From NCBI RefSeq assembly GCF_003478035.1, contig NZ_QUEP01000001.1:124001-188000 (forward strand): a stretch of DNA of 64,000 nt. Direction: 5' to 3'. Shown piece by piece: positions 35,011 through 42,220 of this stretch (positions are counted from its first letter, which is position 1; every line of letters begins with the position of its first letter). Source of the DNA: Clostridium sp. OF03-18AA (GTDB taxonomy: Bacteria > Bacillota > Clostridia > Lachnospirales > Lachnospiraceae). The notes below the pieces were generated by a model, which saw only the letters and a list, made by a program, of their open reading frames with translations, was not told where the DNA came from and ran no database searches. A program made the translations under genes and the position numbers.

Positions 35011-35165
35011 GAAGATCAAGATCAAAGACCGAGAAAAAGGCGCTTGAGAACCTTCTGCATAGAAAACGTGAGGGTGAATATGAAGCTATGATTGCGGATT
35101 ATAGACCAAAAAGTTGGAGTGCTTCACATCATGCTTATGAAGGGACTAATATAAGCGCGAAATAA
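35007..35165 (+). CDS. Small basic phage protein
   Basis: 52 residues from GTG 35007 (GAAAGGAGTAGGGGC upstream), basic at the N-terminus (RRSRSKTEKKALENLLHRKR). It ends the accessory operon; a TGCCGGG/CCCGGCA hairpin follows at 35195-35214. Confidence 0.55.
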   Translation: MRRSRSKTEKKALENLLHRKREGEYEAMIADYRPKSWSASHHAYEGTNISAK

Positions 35166-35223
35166 AAGAAAATAGAGTGTTGTAATGATTTTGTGCCGGG
35201 GTAACACCCGGCATATAAAAAAC

Positions 35224-35249
35224 CTTTCGAACGAACATACATTCGAAAG
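35224..35249. promoter_or_regulatory. LexA-like box and palindrome before the second recombinase
   Basis: CTTTCGAA and TTCGAAAG flank a 10-bp centre. Inside lies CGAACATACATTCG (35232-35245), 12 of 14 matches to the Firmicute LexA/DinR box CGAACATATGTTCG. It sits 23 bp before the recombinase ATG. SOS control is inferred, not shown. Confidence 0.5.
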
Positions 35250-35271
35250 AAATTAGAAGGGGGATATTATT

Positions 35272-36312
35272 ATGAACGGACAGACAGCAAAAACAAAGTT
35301 GCGAGATCGTATTTTATTGGCGATGAAAAATCATATCAGTTCTGATGAGATGAATGTATTGGAACAGGTGCTGACAAAGGAATTATCTGGTGTCAACGTG
35401 GAAGATATTACAACTTTGCCGGCCGAATTGAGGGACAGTGTGGATGAACAGAATCGAATGATCGTAGAAGCATTCAAGTATAAGAAACGAGCGCTGAAAG
35501 AACGCACCAAAGAAAACTACCTGAATGCAGTATACAGGCTTGTGACACTGACCGGAAAGGTTTTGACCCAGATCGACGAACTGGATGTTTACAATTATCT
35601 TCAGTGGTACGAACGGAAGAATATAAGCGTTAATGGCAAGAAGAACCAGAACACAACGATCAACAATGAACGACTGTATCTGTCCGCCTTTTTCTCATGG
35701 ATGCGAAAAGATAAATTCCGGGTAGATAATCCGGTGGAATCCGTGGAAAAGAGGAAAACTGCAAAGAAGCCTATCGATTATTTCCGCCAGGATGAGATGG
35801 CAAAACTTAAAGATGCCTGCACAACAGAACGGGAACGGGCGATTATTGAGGTCCTTAGATCTACCGGAGCCAGAGTTGGAGAGATTGAGGGGATTACACG
35901 GGATATGGTTGACTGGCAGACCGGCGACATCATGATTCAGGGCGAAAAGGGTGACCGGTACCGTACAATCTATCTGGACATGGATGCACGCCATTATTTG
36001 AAAAAGTATCTGGATACCAGATCGGATCAGAGCCCATTCCTTTTTGTATCGAATAGAGGAAGCCACAATGCGCTGAAGAAAACCGGAATCCGGTCGGCGC
36101 TGAAACGCGTTGCAAAGATTTCTGGTGTGAAATGCCGGGTATATCCACACAAGCTTCGCAAGACATTAGGCATGAATCTGAAGAATAAGGGTGTCGATAT
36201 TGGAATTATACAGGAAGTTCTTGGCCATGCTAACCCGGCGGTTACAGCGGCATACTATGCACAGTCAACTCCAGACACGCTGCGCCGGATCCGGGAGACG
36301 TATGCTGCGTAA
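35272..36312 (+). CDS. Tyrosine recombinase (XerC/D-like), second in the phage
   Basis: 346 residues with a complete catalytic set: GARVGEI (Arg), the beta-hairpin Lys in GEKGDRYRTIYL, HKLRKT (HxxR), LGHANP (His) and TAAYY (Tyr nucleophile). The N-terminal SAM-like domain is typical of XerD and Rci-type enzymes. The phage already has an integrase at its end, so this enzyme may do another job. Three inverted 15-bp sites in the late region make it a candidate DNA invertase. AAGGGGG precedes the ATG, and a LexA-like box lies upstream. Confidence 0.92.
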   Translation: MNGQTAKTKLRDRILLAMKNHISSDEMNVLEQVLTKELSGVNVEDITTLPAELRDSVDEQNRMIVEAFKYKKRALKERTKENYLNAVYRLVTLTGKVLTQIDELDVYNYLQWYERKNISVNGKKNQNTTINNERLYLSAFFSWMRKDKFRVDNPVESVEKRKTAKKPIDYFRQDEMAKLKDACTTERERAIIEVLRSTGARVGEIEGITRDMVDWQTGDIMIQGEKGDRYRTIYLDMDARHYLKKYLDTRSDQSPFLFVSNRGSHNALKKTGIRSALKRVAKISGVKCRVYPHKLRKTLGMNLKNKGVDIGIIQEVLGHANPAVTAAYYAQSTPDTLRRIRETYAA

Positions 36313-36783
36313 AAAAAACTTTTTTTCGAAAAACCCGGGTCCAGGTGTTTGAAAATGATACCCCCCGGGGTACCGATTCTTGACATGAAAAGGCCAGAAT
36401 GGAAAATGGAATTTTTTTGAATTTTGGTAGGTGCCGGGAAAATGGAACAGAAACTCTTCAAAAGTTGTGAAAAAACTGAATTGTAGTAAAAAATGTATAT
36501 ATTGATGTTATGTCCATTGGTGGATCTGTGGAGCTGCTAAGACATCAACACGAGACCGACAGACCGCGCCGGAATAGCGTTTTTATAATTGTAATCATAA
36601 GAATATAGCCATACCAACAACAACGCCGCAGAACGGCATATAAAGGCTTATTTATAGTCAACCATACCATAATTATACATAGCCTGTCAAGATGCCGGAG
36701 AGATTCGCACAACACCCAGAGGAGCGCATAATACGCCATTGTTTGCTATGCTATGCACTTGTGAAAGCCATCACCCAGCCACG
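36313..36783. other. Non-coding interval after the recombinase
   Basis: About 470 bp without a convincing gene. It contains a GC-rich ACCCGGGTCCAGGTG stretch and CCCCCCGGGGTACC (36336-36374), of the kind seen near phage cos regions, and smaller hairpins. Short ORFs on both strands lack ribosome sites. Confidence 0.4.
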
Positions 36784-36808
36784 AAAAAAAGGCAGCATGA
36801 AGCCGCCT
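36784..36808 (-). terminator. Terminator of the counter-oriented operon
   Basis: Minus strand AGGCGGC, loop TTCAT, GCTGCCT, then seven T. It lies 9 bp after the last minus-strand stop. Confidence 0.8.
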
Positions 36809-36816
36809 ATGTTCCC

Positions 36817-37113
36817 CTACGCGATACCAAGACCGCGCAAAAATTCTGTGTTTACGTTCTGCCAGTATGACGGAACCAAACTCGTATAACCGCATACGGC
36901 GCGCAAGTGGTACAGATGCCGCCGCAATCCGGACAAAGGACACCACACGGAAGCACCGCAGCCGGAACCCATAACCGGAATACTGTAAACAGTGCCGGAA
37001 TAGCTCCATAAATCCCAGTTTCCAGAATGAGCGACAAACTCGCCTTTTTCTGTGATCTGCCGCGCCTGATCAGCCCACAGAGCGCCCATAGAATCAAAAT
37101 CATACTTTTTCAT
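36817..37113 (-). CDS. Small phage protein, unknown (last gene of minus operon)
   Basis: 98 residues; the N-terminal half (SMGALWADQARQITEKGEFV, SGNWDLWSYSGTVYSIPV) looks well formed, with the GSGCG turn. AGGAGGTAAA lies 10 bp before the ATG. The C-terminal third is less protein-like, so a frameshift near residue 55-60 is possible. Function unknown. Confidence 0.5.
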   Translation of the reverse strand: MKKYDFDSMGALWADQARQITEKGEFVAHSGNWDLWSYSGTVYSIPVMGSGCGASVWCPLSGLRRHLYHLRAVCGYTSLVPSYWQNVNTEFLRGLGIA

Positions 37114-37115
37114 GC

Positions 37116-37202
37116 TTATTTTACCTCCTGCATTACTTCACAAAGCCAGCGGACGCCATAGCCGCCCACAAATACACATATAACAGCTATAAAATTCATC
37201 AT
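37116..37202 (-). CDS. Single-helix micropeptide
   Basis: 28 residues (MMNFIAVICVFVGGYGVRWL ...), one hydrophobic helix, AGAGGA 7 bp before ATG 37202. Its stop is 3 bp from the next start. Too short to be sure. Confidence 0.4.
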   Translation of the reverse strand: MMNFIAVICVFVGGYGVRWLCEVMQEVK

Positions 37203-37274
37203 GTCCATTCCTCTTTTCTTTTCCGGAAAACACCGCCGCCCGGTAACGAGCCGGGCTTGCATCCTCTGCGGCGG

Positions 37275-37412
37275 TTAATCTTCAGCGTTTAGTTCTGCAA
37301 GCTCTTTTCGTATTGCCCGAATTTCTGCGAGATACACAGGGTTATCGCGGCAAGGCTCGAGGTTGTCAAGTCGTTTTAAAAGTTCCTCTCTCCTCTGTTC
37401 ATTTTCATTCAT
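37275..37412 (-). CDS. Small helical protein
   Basis: 45 residues, one long charged coiled helix (MNENEQRREELLKRLDNLEP ...). GAAGAAAGAAG precedes ATG 37412. A GC-rich stem-loop with a T-arm-like GGTTCGACTCC lies upstream at 37441-37490. Function unknown. Confidence 0.5.
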   Translation of the reverse strand: MNENEQRREELLKRLDNLEPCRDNPVYLAEIRAIRKELAELNAED

Positions 37413-37495
37413 ATAACTTCTTTCTTCCCTTTGCCCTGGGAGCCGGGGAATAAACGCCGTCCCGGGGAGTCGAACCCCGGGGAACTCCAAACGGC

Positions 37496-37834
37496 CTAAA
37501 TTTCTGTGCTTGTCCAGATCCCTAAAATTGTTCTAAACTTGTTTTCAAGATCCACATTCAATGTGATCTCGTCAAGGTGGTATATTGCATGGTCACCATA
37601 CTGTTCATTGAGATCCTGGATATCATTATAAAAGCGCTCGAACGATTCTAAATCATCGACAGAAAGCAAATAACGTTTTTTCTCCGGGTTCTGGATTTTA
37701 TAATTGTCCTCGGCCTGTACCTGGTTTGAAAACAACGCCTCAACTACAAGTTTACTTTTGTTATCGTCCGGTGTTGTCCGATCAATCATATAGACAAGGG
37801 CGATTCTCATATCTGATAAATAATCTTTTTTCAT
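37496..37834 (-). CDS. Phage protein, unknown (minus operon)
   Basis: 112 residues, acidic, alpha/beta (DYLSDMRIALVYMIDRTTPD ...). AAGGAAAA precedes ATG 37834; the frame stays open upstream without a ribosome site. No family recognised. Confidence 0.6.
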   Translation of the reverse strand: MKKDYLSDMRIALVYMIDRTTPDDNKSKLVVEALFSNQVQAEDNYKIQNPEKKRYLLSVDDLESFERFYNDIQDLNEQYGDHAIYHLDEITLNVDLENKFRTILGIWTSTEI

Positions 37835-37910
37835 ATTTTTTCCTTTCTGGTCTGCCATCATCAGCACCGGGAGACCGTCCCGCGGTGGACGCCCACAAGG
37901 GCGTTTCAGC

Positions 37911-38282
37911 TTATTCTGCGAACGCTAACCGCTCAACCTCTTCTATAAGCTTTTTGCGGTTCTCTTCGGTGGCTTCAAACATCCACTCGAAATTGATAAC
38001 GCGACGCTTTCCGTCTTCGCTGATTTTCTCCTGCGGGTTGTACCGTCCCCAGCATGTCCCGTTTCCGGCGTCCTCTGTTGCGAATGTACTGAGGCACCAC
38101 CAGTTTTTCAGAATGCGATCCATGTATCTTTCCTTCTTCCAGAGATACGGAAGGGAACCGGCTTTTCCTTCGCTCTCGCATCTGGTCAGCTCCATCTGGA
38201 TTTTTTCGTTCTTGCTGTTCACGCCCTCGAATGTGATAAGTTCACGGGTTTCACTCATTTTTTCTACTGTGTATTTTCTCAT
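37911..38282 (-). CDS. Phage protein, unknown (first gene of minus operon)
   Basis: 123 residues (MRKYTVEKMSETRELITFEG ..., then a Trp/Tyr-rich middle with NWWCLSTF). AAGGAGA lies 8 bp before ATG 38282. An ACGCCC/GGGCGT hairpin follows its stop. As first gene of a regulator-controlled counter-oriented operon it is a candidate host-takeover or counter-defence gene, which is only inference. Confidence 0.6.
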   Translation of the reverse strand: MRKYTVEKMSETRELITFEGVNSKNEKIQMELTRCESEGKAGSLPYLWKKERYMDRILKNWWCLSTFATEDAGNGTCWGRYNPQEKISEDGKRRVINFEWMFEATEENRKKLIEEVERLAFAE

Positions 38283-38332
38283 GGTTTGTATCTCCTTTTC
38301 TCTGTGGTCTGTTTGCTGTTCTTTATGGCTAT

Positions 38333-38361
38333 ATAGTAGCATAGTTTAATAATTAAGTCAA
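38333..38361 (-). promoter_or_regulatory. Promoter of the minus operon with operator
   Basis: Minus strand TTGACT (38361-38356), 17-bp spacer, TACTAT (38338-38333). The plus-strand operator GCATAGTTTAATAAT (38339-38353) fills the spacer; a second copy at 38364-38378 is 25 bp away. Confidence 0.7.
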
Positions 38362-38423
38362 TAGCATAGTTTAATAATTTGAAATATAATTTTAAACGAT
38401 GCTTTATGGTATGCTTTTGAGAA

Positions 38424-38452
38424 TTGACAAGCATAGTTTAATATGATAATAT
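38424..38452 (+). promoter_or_regulatory. Promoter of the RHH regulator with operator
   Basis: TTGACA (38424-38429), 17-bp spacer holding GCATAGTTTAATATG, then TAATAT (38447-38452). The first 20 bases are identical to the promoter at 38705, except the end of the operator. Confidence 0.7.
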
Positions 38453-38486
38453 TTGAATATACTTATTATAGAAAGAGGGAATTAGC

Positions 38487-38681
38487 ATGGCATTTAAAGA
38501 AAAGGAAAAAGAGCTGTCATATATAGCACAATACCAGAAAGATAATTATGACCGTATCACTGTAATGGCACCCAAAGGAACTAAAGAAAAGCTGAGAGCG
38601 GCAGCCACGCTCAAAAACATGAAGTTATCGGAATTTGTTCTTTACTGCGTTACCAAGGAATTAAAGATAATGGAAAATTAA
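38487..38681 (+). CDS. Ribbon-helix-helix regulator (DUF1778/Arc-like)
   Basis: 64 residues. The pattern DRITVMAPKGTKEKLRAAAT then MKLSEFVLYCV is the beta-strand, helix, helix of Arc/CopG-type DNA binders. Five copies of GCATAGTTTAATAAT lie around it, three of them inside promoter spacers, so it most likely represses its own promoter and the flanking genes. AAGAGGGA precedes the ATG. No toxin partner is recognised beside it. Confidence 0.8.
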   Translation: MAFKEKEKELSYIAQYQKDNYDRITVMAPKGTKEKLRAAATLKNMKLSEFVLYCVTKELKIMEN

Positions 38682-38704
38682 ATAAAGAATAGTTTAATAA
38701 TATA

Positions 38705-38733
38705 TTGACAAGCATAGTTTAATAATGTATAAT
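38705..38733 (+). promoter_or_regulatory. Promoter with RHH operator
   Basis: TTGACA, 17-bp spacer with the operator copy at 38712-38726, TATAAT. Another operator copy at 38687-38701 lies 25 bp upstream, mirroring the layout at 38333. Confidence 0.75.
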
Positions 38734-38795
38734 AATAACTGTCAAGAGGTAGTAACCGAATGATAGTAACCGGGCAAGCGGAGAAAGGAGATCAC

Positions 38796-38933
38796 ATGGA
38801 AGAAATGCAGATGACAGAAGTTGCAAGATTAATTGAAGGACTTAGAGCCGCCGGATGGAGTGAAAAGAAGATCAATGATTTCTTACTTTTCATCGAGACC
38901 GGAAAAGAAGAGTATAAACCAACAAGGGAATAA
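38796..38933 (+). CDS. Small helical protein under RHH control
   Basis: 45 residues (MEEMQMTEVARLIEGLRAAG ..., ending ETGKEEYKPTRE). GAAAGGAGA lies 7 bp before the ATG. It follows the 38705 promoter directly, with a hairpin (GAGCC/GGCTC) after its stop. Function unknown. Confidence 0.6.
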   Translation: MEEMQMTEVARLIEGLRAAGWSEKKINDFLLFIETGKEEYKPTRE

Positions 38934-39029
38934 AAAAAGAGCCTAACGGCTCACAGGATCCAGAGAGGGCGGAACTTGCCACCGCTCTCCAGTAAAGAAA
39001 AGTATAACATATCATTTGGGCATTGTAAA

Positions 39030-39057
39030 GGGTCGGCATCGCGCCGGCTCTTTTTTT
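39030..39057 (+). terminator. Terminator after the RHH module
   Basis: GGGTCGG/CCGGCTC (two G-U pairs) followed by seven T. Confidence 0.7.
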
Positions 39058-39362
39058 CGTTGTCTGGCGTAGGGCAGTGGGTCGATTTTGAGCCTTTGCC
39101 CTGTAAAATGGGCAAAATAAAAGCCCCGCCAAAAGCAGAGCTTACATTCTCCGGCGTGCCGTTTTCGGGGAGGTTGCGCCGGTCAACCCTTGCCATATGT
39201 ATAACTGATTTGTAATAGAATGTCAAGCACCTTTTGAAAAATAAATTAAATTTTTCTGCTTGCGTTTTTCTGAAAGTTGAGTTATTCTGAAGTTGCCGAC
39301 GGGGGCTCTATACACTCAGGGATGTAGTGAAAAGCACTTTGAAAACATAGCATAAAAGTTAG

Positions 39363-39399
39363 GCAGATCGGACTTTAATATAGTTTCGGTCTGCTTTTT
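39363..39399 (+). terminator. Terminator
   Basis: GCAGATCG (39363-39370) pairs with CGGTCTGC (39387-39394), then TTTTT. The region 39058-39362 before it has no gene I can support. Confidence 0.6.
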
Positions 39400-39458
39400 G
39401 TATGCAAAAATATAGGATTTTTAGAGCTATAATATTTAAAATTATTGTAAATCAGGTA

Positions 39459-39543
39459 TTGACAATATATATTATATATATTACATTCCTAGGCTATATC
39501 CCCTGAGGTAATTATAATATATATATTATATAAGGGGTTATAG
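39459..39543. repeat. AT-rich palindromic region
   Basis: Two blocks of alternating AT (about 20 and 25 bp) flank CTAGGCTATATCCCCTGAGG. CTATATCCCCT (39494-39504) pairs with AGGGGTTATAG (39533-39543) with one mismatch. TTGACA at 39459-39464 could start a promoter. Origin-, operator- or RNA-level function cannot be told from sequence. Confidence 0.4.
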
Positions 39544-39596
39544 TAAGACCTTAGCATATATCAAAGGCTCAAATTTAACCCATTGATAAAATGCTA

Positions 39597-39625
39597 TTGA
39601 CAGTATAAAAAATATCTGTTATTGT
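39597..39625 (+). promoter_or_regulatory. Promoter of a small RNA
   Basis: TTGACA (39597-39602), 17-bp spacer, TATTGT (39620-39625), with no gene start within 250 bp but a folded region and terminator directly downstream. Confidence 0.6.
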
Positions 39626-39631
39626 ATACCC

Positions 39632-39793
39632 AGTTAATTAAATATATCGCATGTGCGAGGGAGTGGGACCCCATCTTGATCTTGCACATGATCCCCGGAT
39701 CGGAAGGATGCCGGGAAGTATAACCAGCTCACGGAGCCTTGACGTTATAGGACAGATTTAACAGTCTGTGCCATTTCGTCAGGGCTTTTTTTA
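39632..39793 (+). ncRNA. Candidate phage small RNA
   Basis: About 160 nt between a consensus promoter and a terminator. Three hairpins are visible: CATGTGCGAG/CTTGCACATG (39650-39659 with 39681-39690), CCCGG/CCGGG (39694-39698 with 39711-39715), and the terminator. It has no coding capacity of note. Known classes such as 6S or tmRNA are not recognised. Confidence 0.5.
39735..39793 (+). terminator. Two-tier terminator of the small RNA
   Basis: Outer stem AGCCTTGACG/CGTCAGGGCT with an inner GGACAGA/GTCTGTGCC helix, followed by seven T. Confidence 0.8.
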
Positions 39794-39898
39794 TTTGCCT
39801 TTTAAACAGTGTTTGGAATTGCGGATAAGGAAATTATCATCGAAGAAGAGAAAACAGCGGCAAGGCGGCAAAATGGAAGTCTGAGAGGTATTAGAAGC

Positions 39899-40129
39899 AT
39901 GAGTAACAGAACAGATATAACAAATAACTTACAAAATGGAATACTGAGTCAGATAACGCCACGATGTGATTTAGGATCATGCCGCTTTTGTTTGCCGTCC
40001 GGCGAATGTTCTGTGCCAGATCAACGGCGCGAGTGCCTCCGGGTAATGCTGCTGATCCTCTCTGATCCGGGAGATGCAAAGTGGATCGTGGAGCATCTGG
40101 AAGAGATGCGAGAAGAGTTAGGATCATAA
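39899..40129 (+). CDS. Small cysteine-containing phage protein
   Basis: 76 residues from ATG 39899 (GAGAGG upstream). The Cys pattern CDLGSCRFCLPSGEC suggests a zinc site, followed by a helical acidic end. It overlaps no neighbour. Function unknown. Confidence 0.5.
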   Translation: MSNRTDITNNLQNGILSQITPRCDLGSCRFCLPSGECSVPDQRRECLRVMLLILSDPGDAKWIVEHLEEMREELGS

Positions 40130-40173
40130 GAAATAGACTTGTAAGAGTCAGAAAGGAGATATACAGAAAAGAA

Positions 40174-40809
40174 ATGGGATACAGTAAAGAGAAAGAGAAA
40201 TACCAGGTTACAGAGATTGATATAACTCTGGATACAGATGATAAAGAAGAACAGGAAAGAGAGTATATAAATAATATTACTTCCAGGATTATGGAAATAG
40301 CTAATGATTATATACATAGACATCCCAATATTGATATCTGTACATCTCAAGGTATTACAGAACTCTTTAAGGATATTAAGAGAAAGTATAAGGCAGATAT
40401 TAATAATATAAAAGAATTAAATATATTATGGGATATCTATACATGTATCTGTTGTACTTGTAGGATCAAACCTACTTTAATGAGATATTGCATTATGGTG
40501 GGTATTAGTCAAGATACTATGAATAGCTGGATTAAAGGAGAATATGCGGGAAGAGTAACGTCTGGGCACTCCGAATCGGCGCAAAAATGGAAATCTGAAT
40601 GTGAATCAACTTTGTATGATGAAGTTATCCAGAGCGGCAATATTGGCTGTATGTTCGCCTTAAAAGCAAATTATGGCTACCGGGATAACATCCAGATCAT
40701 CCAGAGCGATGGACGGGATCAGCTGCCAGAGTACAGCCGGGAAGAGATCGCCGCAAGAGCGAAAATCGTGGATCAGCTACCGGAATCGGTGGACGATCTG
40801 CCGGAATAA
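40174..40809 (+). CDS. HTH protein, possible small terminase-like
   Basis: 211 residues, acidic N-terminal region, then a central HTH-like block (RIKPTLMRYCIMVGISQDTM, NSWIKG) and the segment IGCMFALKANYGYRDN, seen in DNA-binding proteins that resemble phage small terminases. The Lys-rich N-terminus and acidic end fit that size class. A cos-like GC block follows at 41048. The large terminase is 8 kb away, so the small-terminase role is tentative. AT-rich at its 5' half. Confidence 0.5.
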   Translation: MGYSKEKEKYQVTEIDITLDTDDKEEQEREYINNITSRIMEIANDYIHRHPNIDICTSQGITELFKDIKRKYKADINNIKELNILWDIYTCICCTCRIKPTLMRYCIMVGISQDTMNSWIKGEYAGRVTSGHSESAQKWKSECESTLYDEVIQSGNIGCMFALKANYGYRDNIQIIQSDGRDQLPEYSREEIAARAKIVDQLPESVDDLPE

Positions 40810-40942
40810 GGGCATGAAAATAGACGTTATTGTCTGACAGTATCCAATGAAAATGCCATACACAATTCCACACAATTCGCGAACAGTAGCGCGATGGCTA
40901 AAAATCCTTATTTTATGGCATTTCTTGAGATTCACATCAATG

Positions 40943-40978
40943 CAACTATTCGTCAAACAGTCATTTAACGAATAGTTG
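40943..40978. repeat. Perfect 11-bp inverted repeat
   Basis: CAACTATTCGT (40943-40953) and ACGAATAGTTG (40968-40978), 14-bp loop, no T run. The interval 40810-41218 is otherwise non-coding. Confidence 0.6.
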
Positions 40979-41047
40979 GAAGGACATAACACAGAATTGT
41001 ATTAAAATTATACAAGACATCGGACAATATAGAGACAGCCAGAAAGA

Positions 41048-41120
41048 ACACCCGGGTAGGGGTCTAATGGGGCGTTGTTTCCGGGCGGAGTTAGCCCCTC
41101 AAATTTCCGAAAAATAAAAA
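41048..41120. other. Cos-like GC-rich block
   Basis: ACCCGGGTAGGGGTC, then GGGGTCTAA/TTAGCCCC as an imperfect inverted repeat and CCGGGCGG. Such CCCGGGTAGGGG stretches followed by AAATTT-rich sequence are frequent near the packaging sites of Firmicute phages. ACCCGGGT also occurs at 36337. Function is a guess. Confidence 0.35.
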
Positions 41121-41218
41121 AGCCTTTTCCCACACATTCTCAACGGAGCATTTTAAAGGCGGTGGGATATGGATGCCTAATTCAAAATTTTTCAAAAAAT
41201 AAAAAAGAGGTACACGAA

Positions 41219-41359
41219 ATGTGCACATGCGGAAAATGCAAATACAGAATAAAAGAAGACTGCGAGTGGATCTGCAACAATCCCGACGGCGAGAATTACA
41301 GCTTAGAGGTTGAACGGACCGATAGCTGTATTGACGGAGAGGAGAAGGGATCGCGATGA
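41219..41359 (+). CDS. Small cysteine-rich protein
   Basis: 46 residues (MCTCGKCKYRIKEDCEWICN ...) with six cysteines. AGAGG precedes the ATG; the stop overlaps the next gene by 4 bp. Function unknown. Confidence 0.58.
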   Translation: MCTCGKCKYRIKEDCEWICNNPDGENYSLEVERTDSCIDGEEKGSR

Positions 41360-41787
41360 AAGAATGCAGAGCGTGTTTTTACTGCGCGAGACATCACGGA
41401 CATTTGGCATGCATAAATAAATCCAGTGATAATTGCGGCAAGTACATTGAAAAAATCACTGAATGTGAATTAGCAATGTGGGCTATTATTGGCGATGGTG
41501 ATGATCAGTCAGGATGTTTTGATTTTGCCGCGCAGGTTGAAAATGACAGCGATCCCGTCAACCATCCAATGCACTACACGAATAGGCAGCATGAATGCAT
41601 TGAAGAAATGATTACGGCATTTGGAACGCAAGCAGTCATCAACTTCTGCGTCTGCAATGCATGGAAATATCGGTACCGGGCTGACAGCAAGGGCAACCAT
41701 GATGAGGATATGGCAAAATCGGACTGGTACATGGATAAGGCGATGGAGTTGCAGAAAGAGATGAGAGAGGAGCAGTTACATGCTTAA
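41356..41787 (+). CDS. DUF3310-like phage protein with N-terminal Cys region
   Basis: 143 residues. The C-terminal part, NHPMHYTNRQHECIEEMITA, followed by CVCNAWKYRYRADSKGN and DMAKSDWYMDKA, is the DUF3310 signature; T7 gp1.7, a dGMP/dTMP kinase, belongs to that family. The N-terminal ~50 residues carry extra cysteines (CRACFYCARHHGHLAC). Its place two genes before the phage ThyX-like gene supports a role in thymidine nucleotide supply. Confidence 0.78.
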   Translation: MKECRACFYCARHHGHLACINKSSDNCGKYIEKITECELAMWAIIGDGDDQSGCFDFAAQVENDSDPVNHPMHYTNRQHECIEEMITAFGTQAVINFCVCNAWKYRYRADSKGNHDEDMAKSDWYMDKAMELQKEMREEQLHA

Positions 41788-42220
41788 TCGGGAGAAGTTC
41801 GCAAAAGAGATCATGGATATTGCGATGAAGCACTCAATTGTTGCTGTTACAGAAGAGGGACGACCTGTCAAATGTGGAAAAGATATTGGATGTGATAGGT
41901 GCATATTAAGTGTGTTTCATAATGCAGAGGCTAAATGCGATGTTGCTTTTGGGAAGTGGCTCAATTCTAAATATACGAATTTTGGAATTGACTGGAACAG
42001 GGTGCCGATAGACACGCCGGTATTTGCTCGGAACGATGAAAAAGATCAATTTGAGAGAAGATATTTCAGAGGAACAGAGTCGCACAATCATCTCTTTATA
42101 ACTTACCCAGATGGAAAAACAAGCTGGAGCGGTGAGCTTTTGTCGGAAAAATGGAAATTCTGTGAACTTGCTCGAGAAGAGGACAAACAGAAATATGCTA
42201 AGAGGGGGGAATTTAGATGA
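41780..42220 (+). CDS. Phage protein, unknown
   Basis: 146 residues, with CGKDIGCDRCILS (zinc-like) in the first third and a Trp-rich end. It overlaps the DUF3310-like gene and the ThyX-like gene, so all three are one transcript. Function unknown. Confidence 0.6.
   Translation: MLNREKFAKEIMDIAMKHSIVAVTEEGRPVKCGKDIGCDRCILSVFHNAEAKCDVAFGKWLNSKYTNFGIDWNRVPIDTPVFARNDEKDQFERRYFRGTESHNHLFITYPDGKTSWSGELLSEKWKFCELAREEDKQKYAKRGEFR

Noticed and set aside
36692..36889. 65-codon plus-strand ORF near the minus-operon terminator
   Set aside because: No ribosome site and it runs through the minus-strand terminator into the antisense of the 36817 gene.
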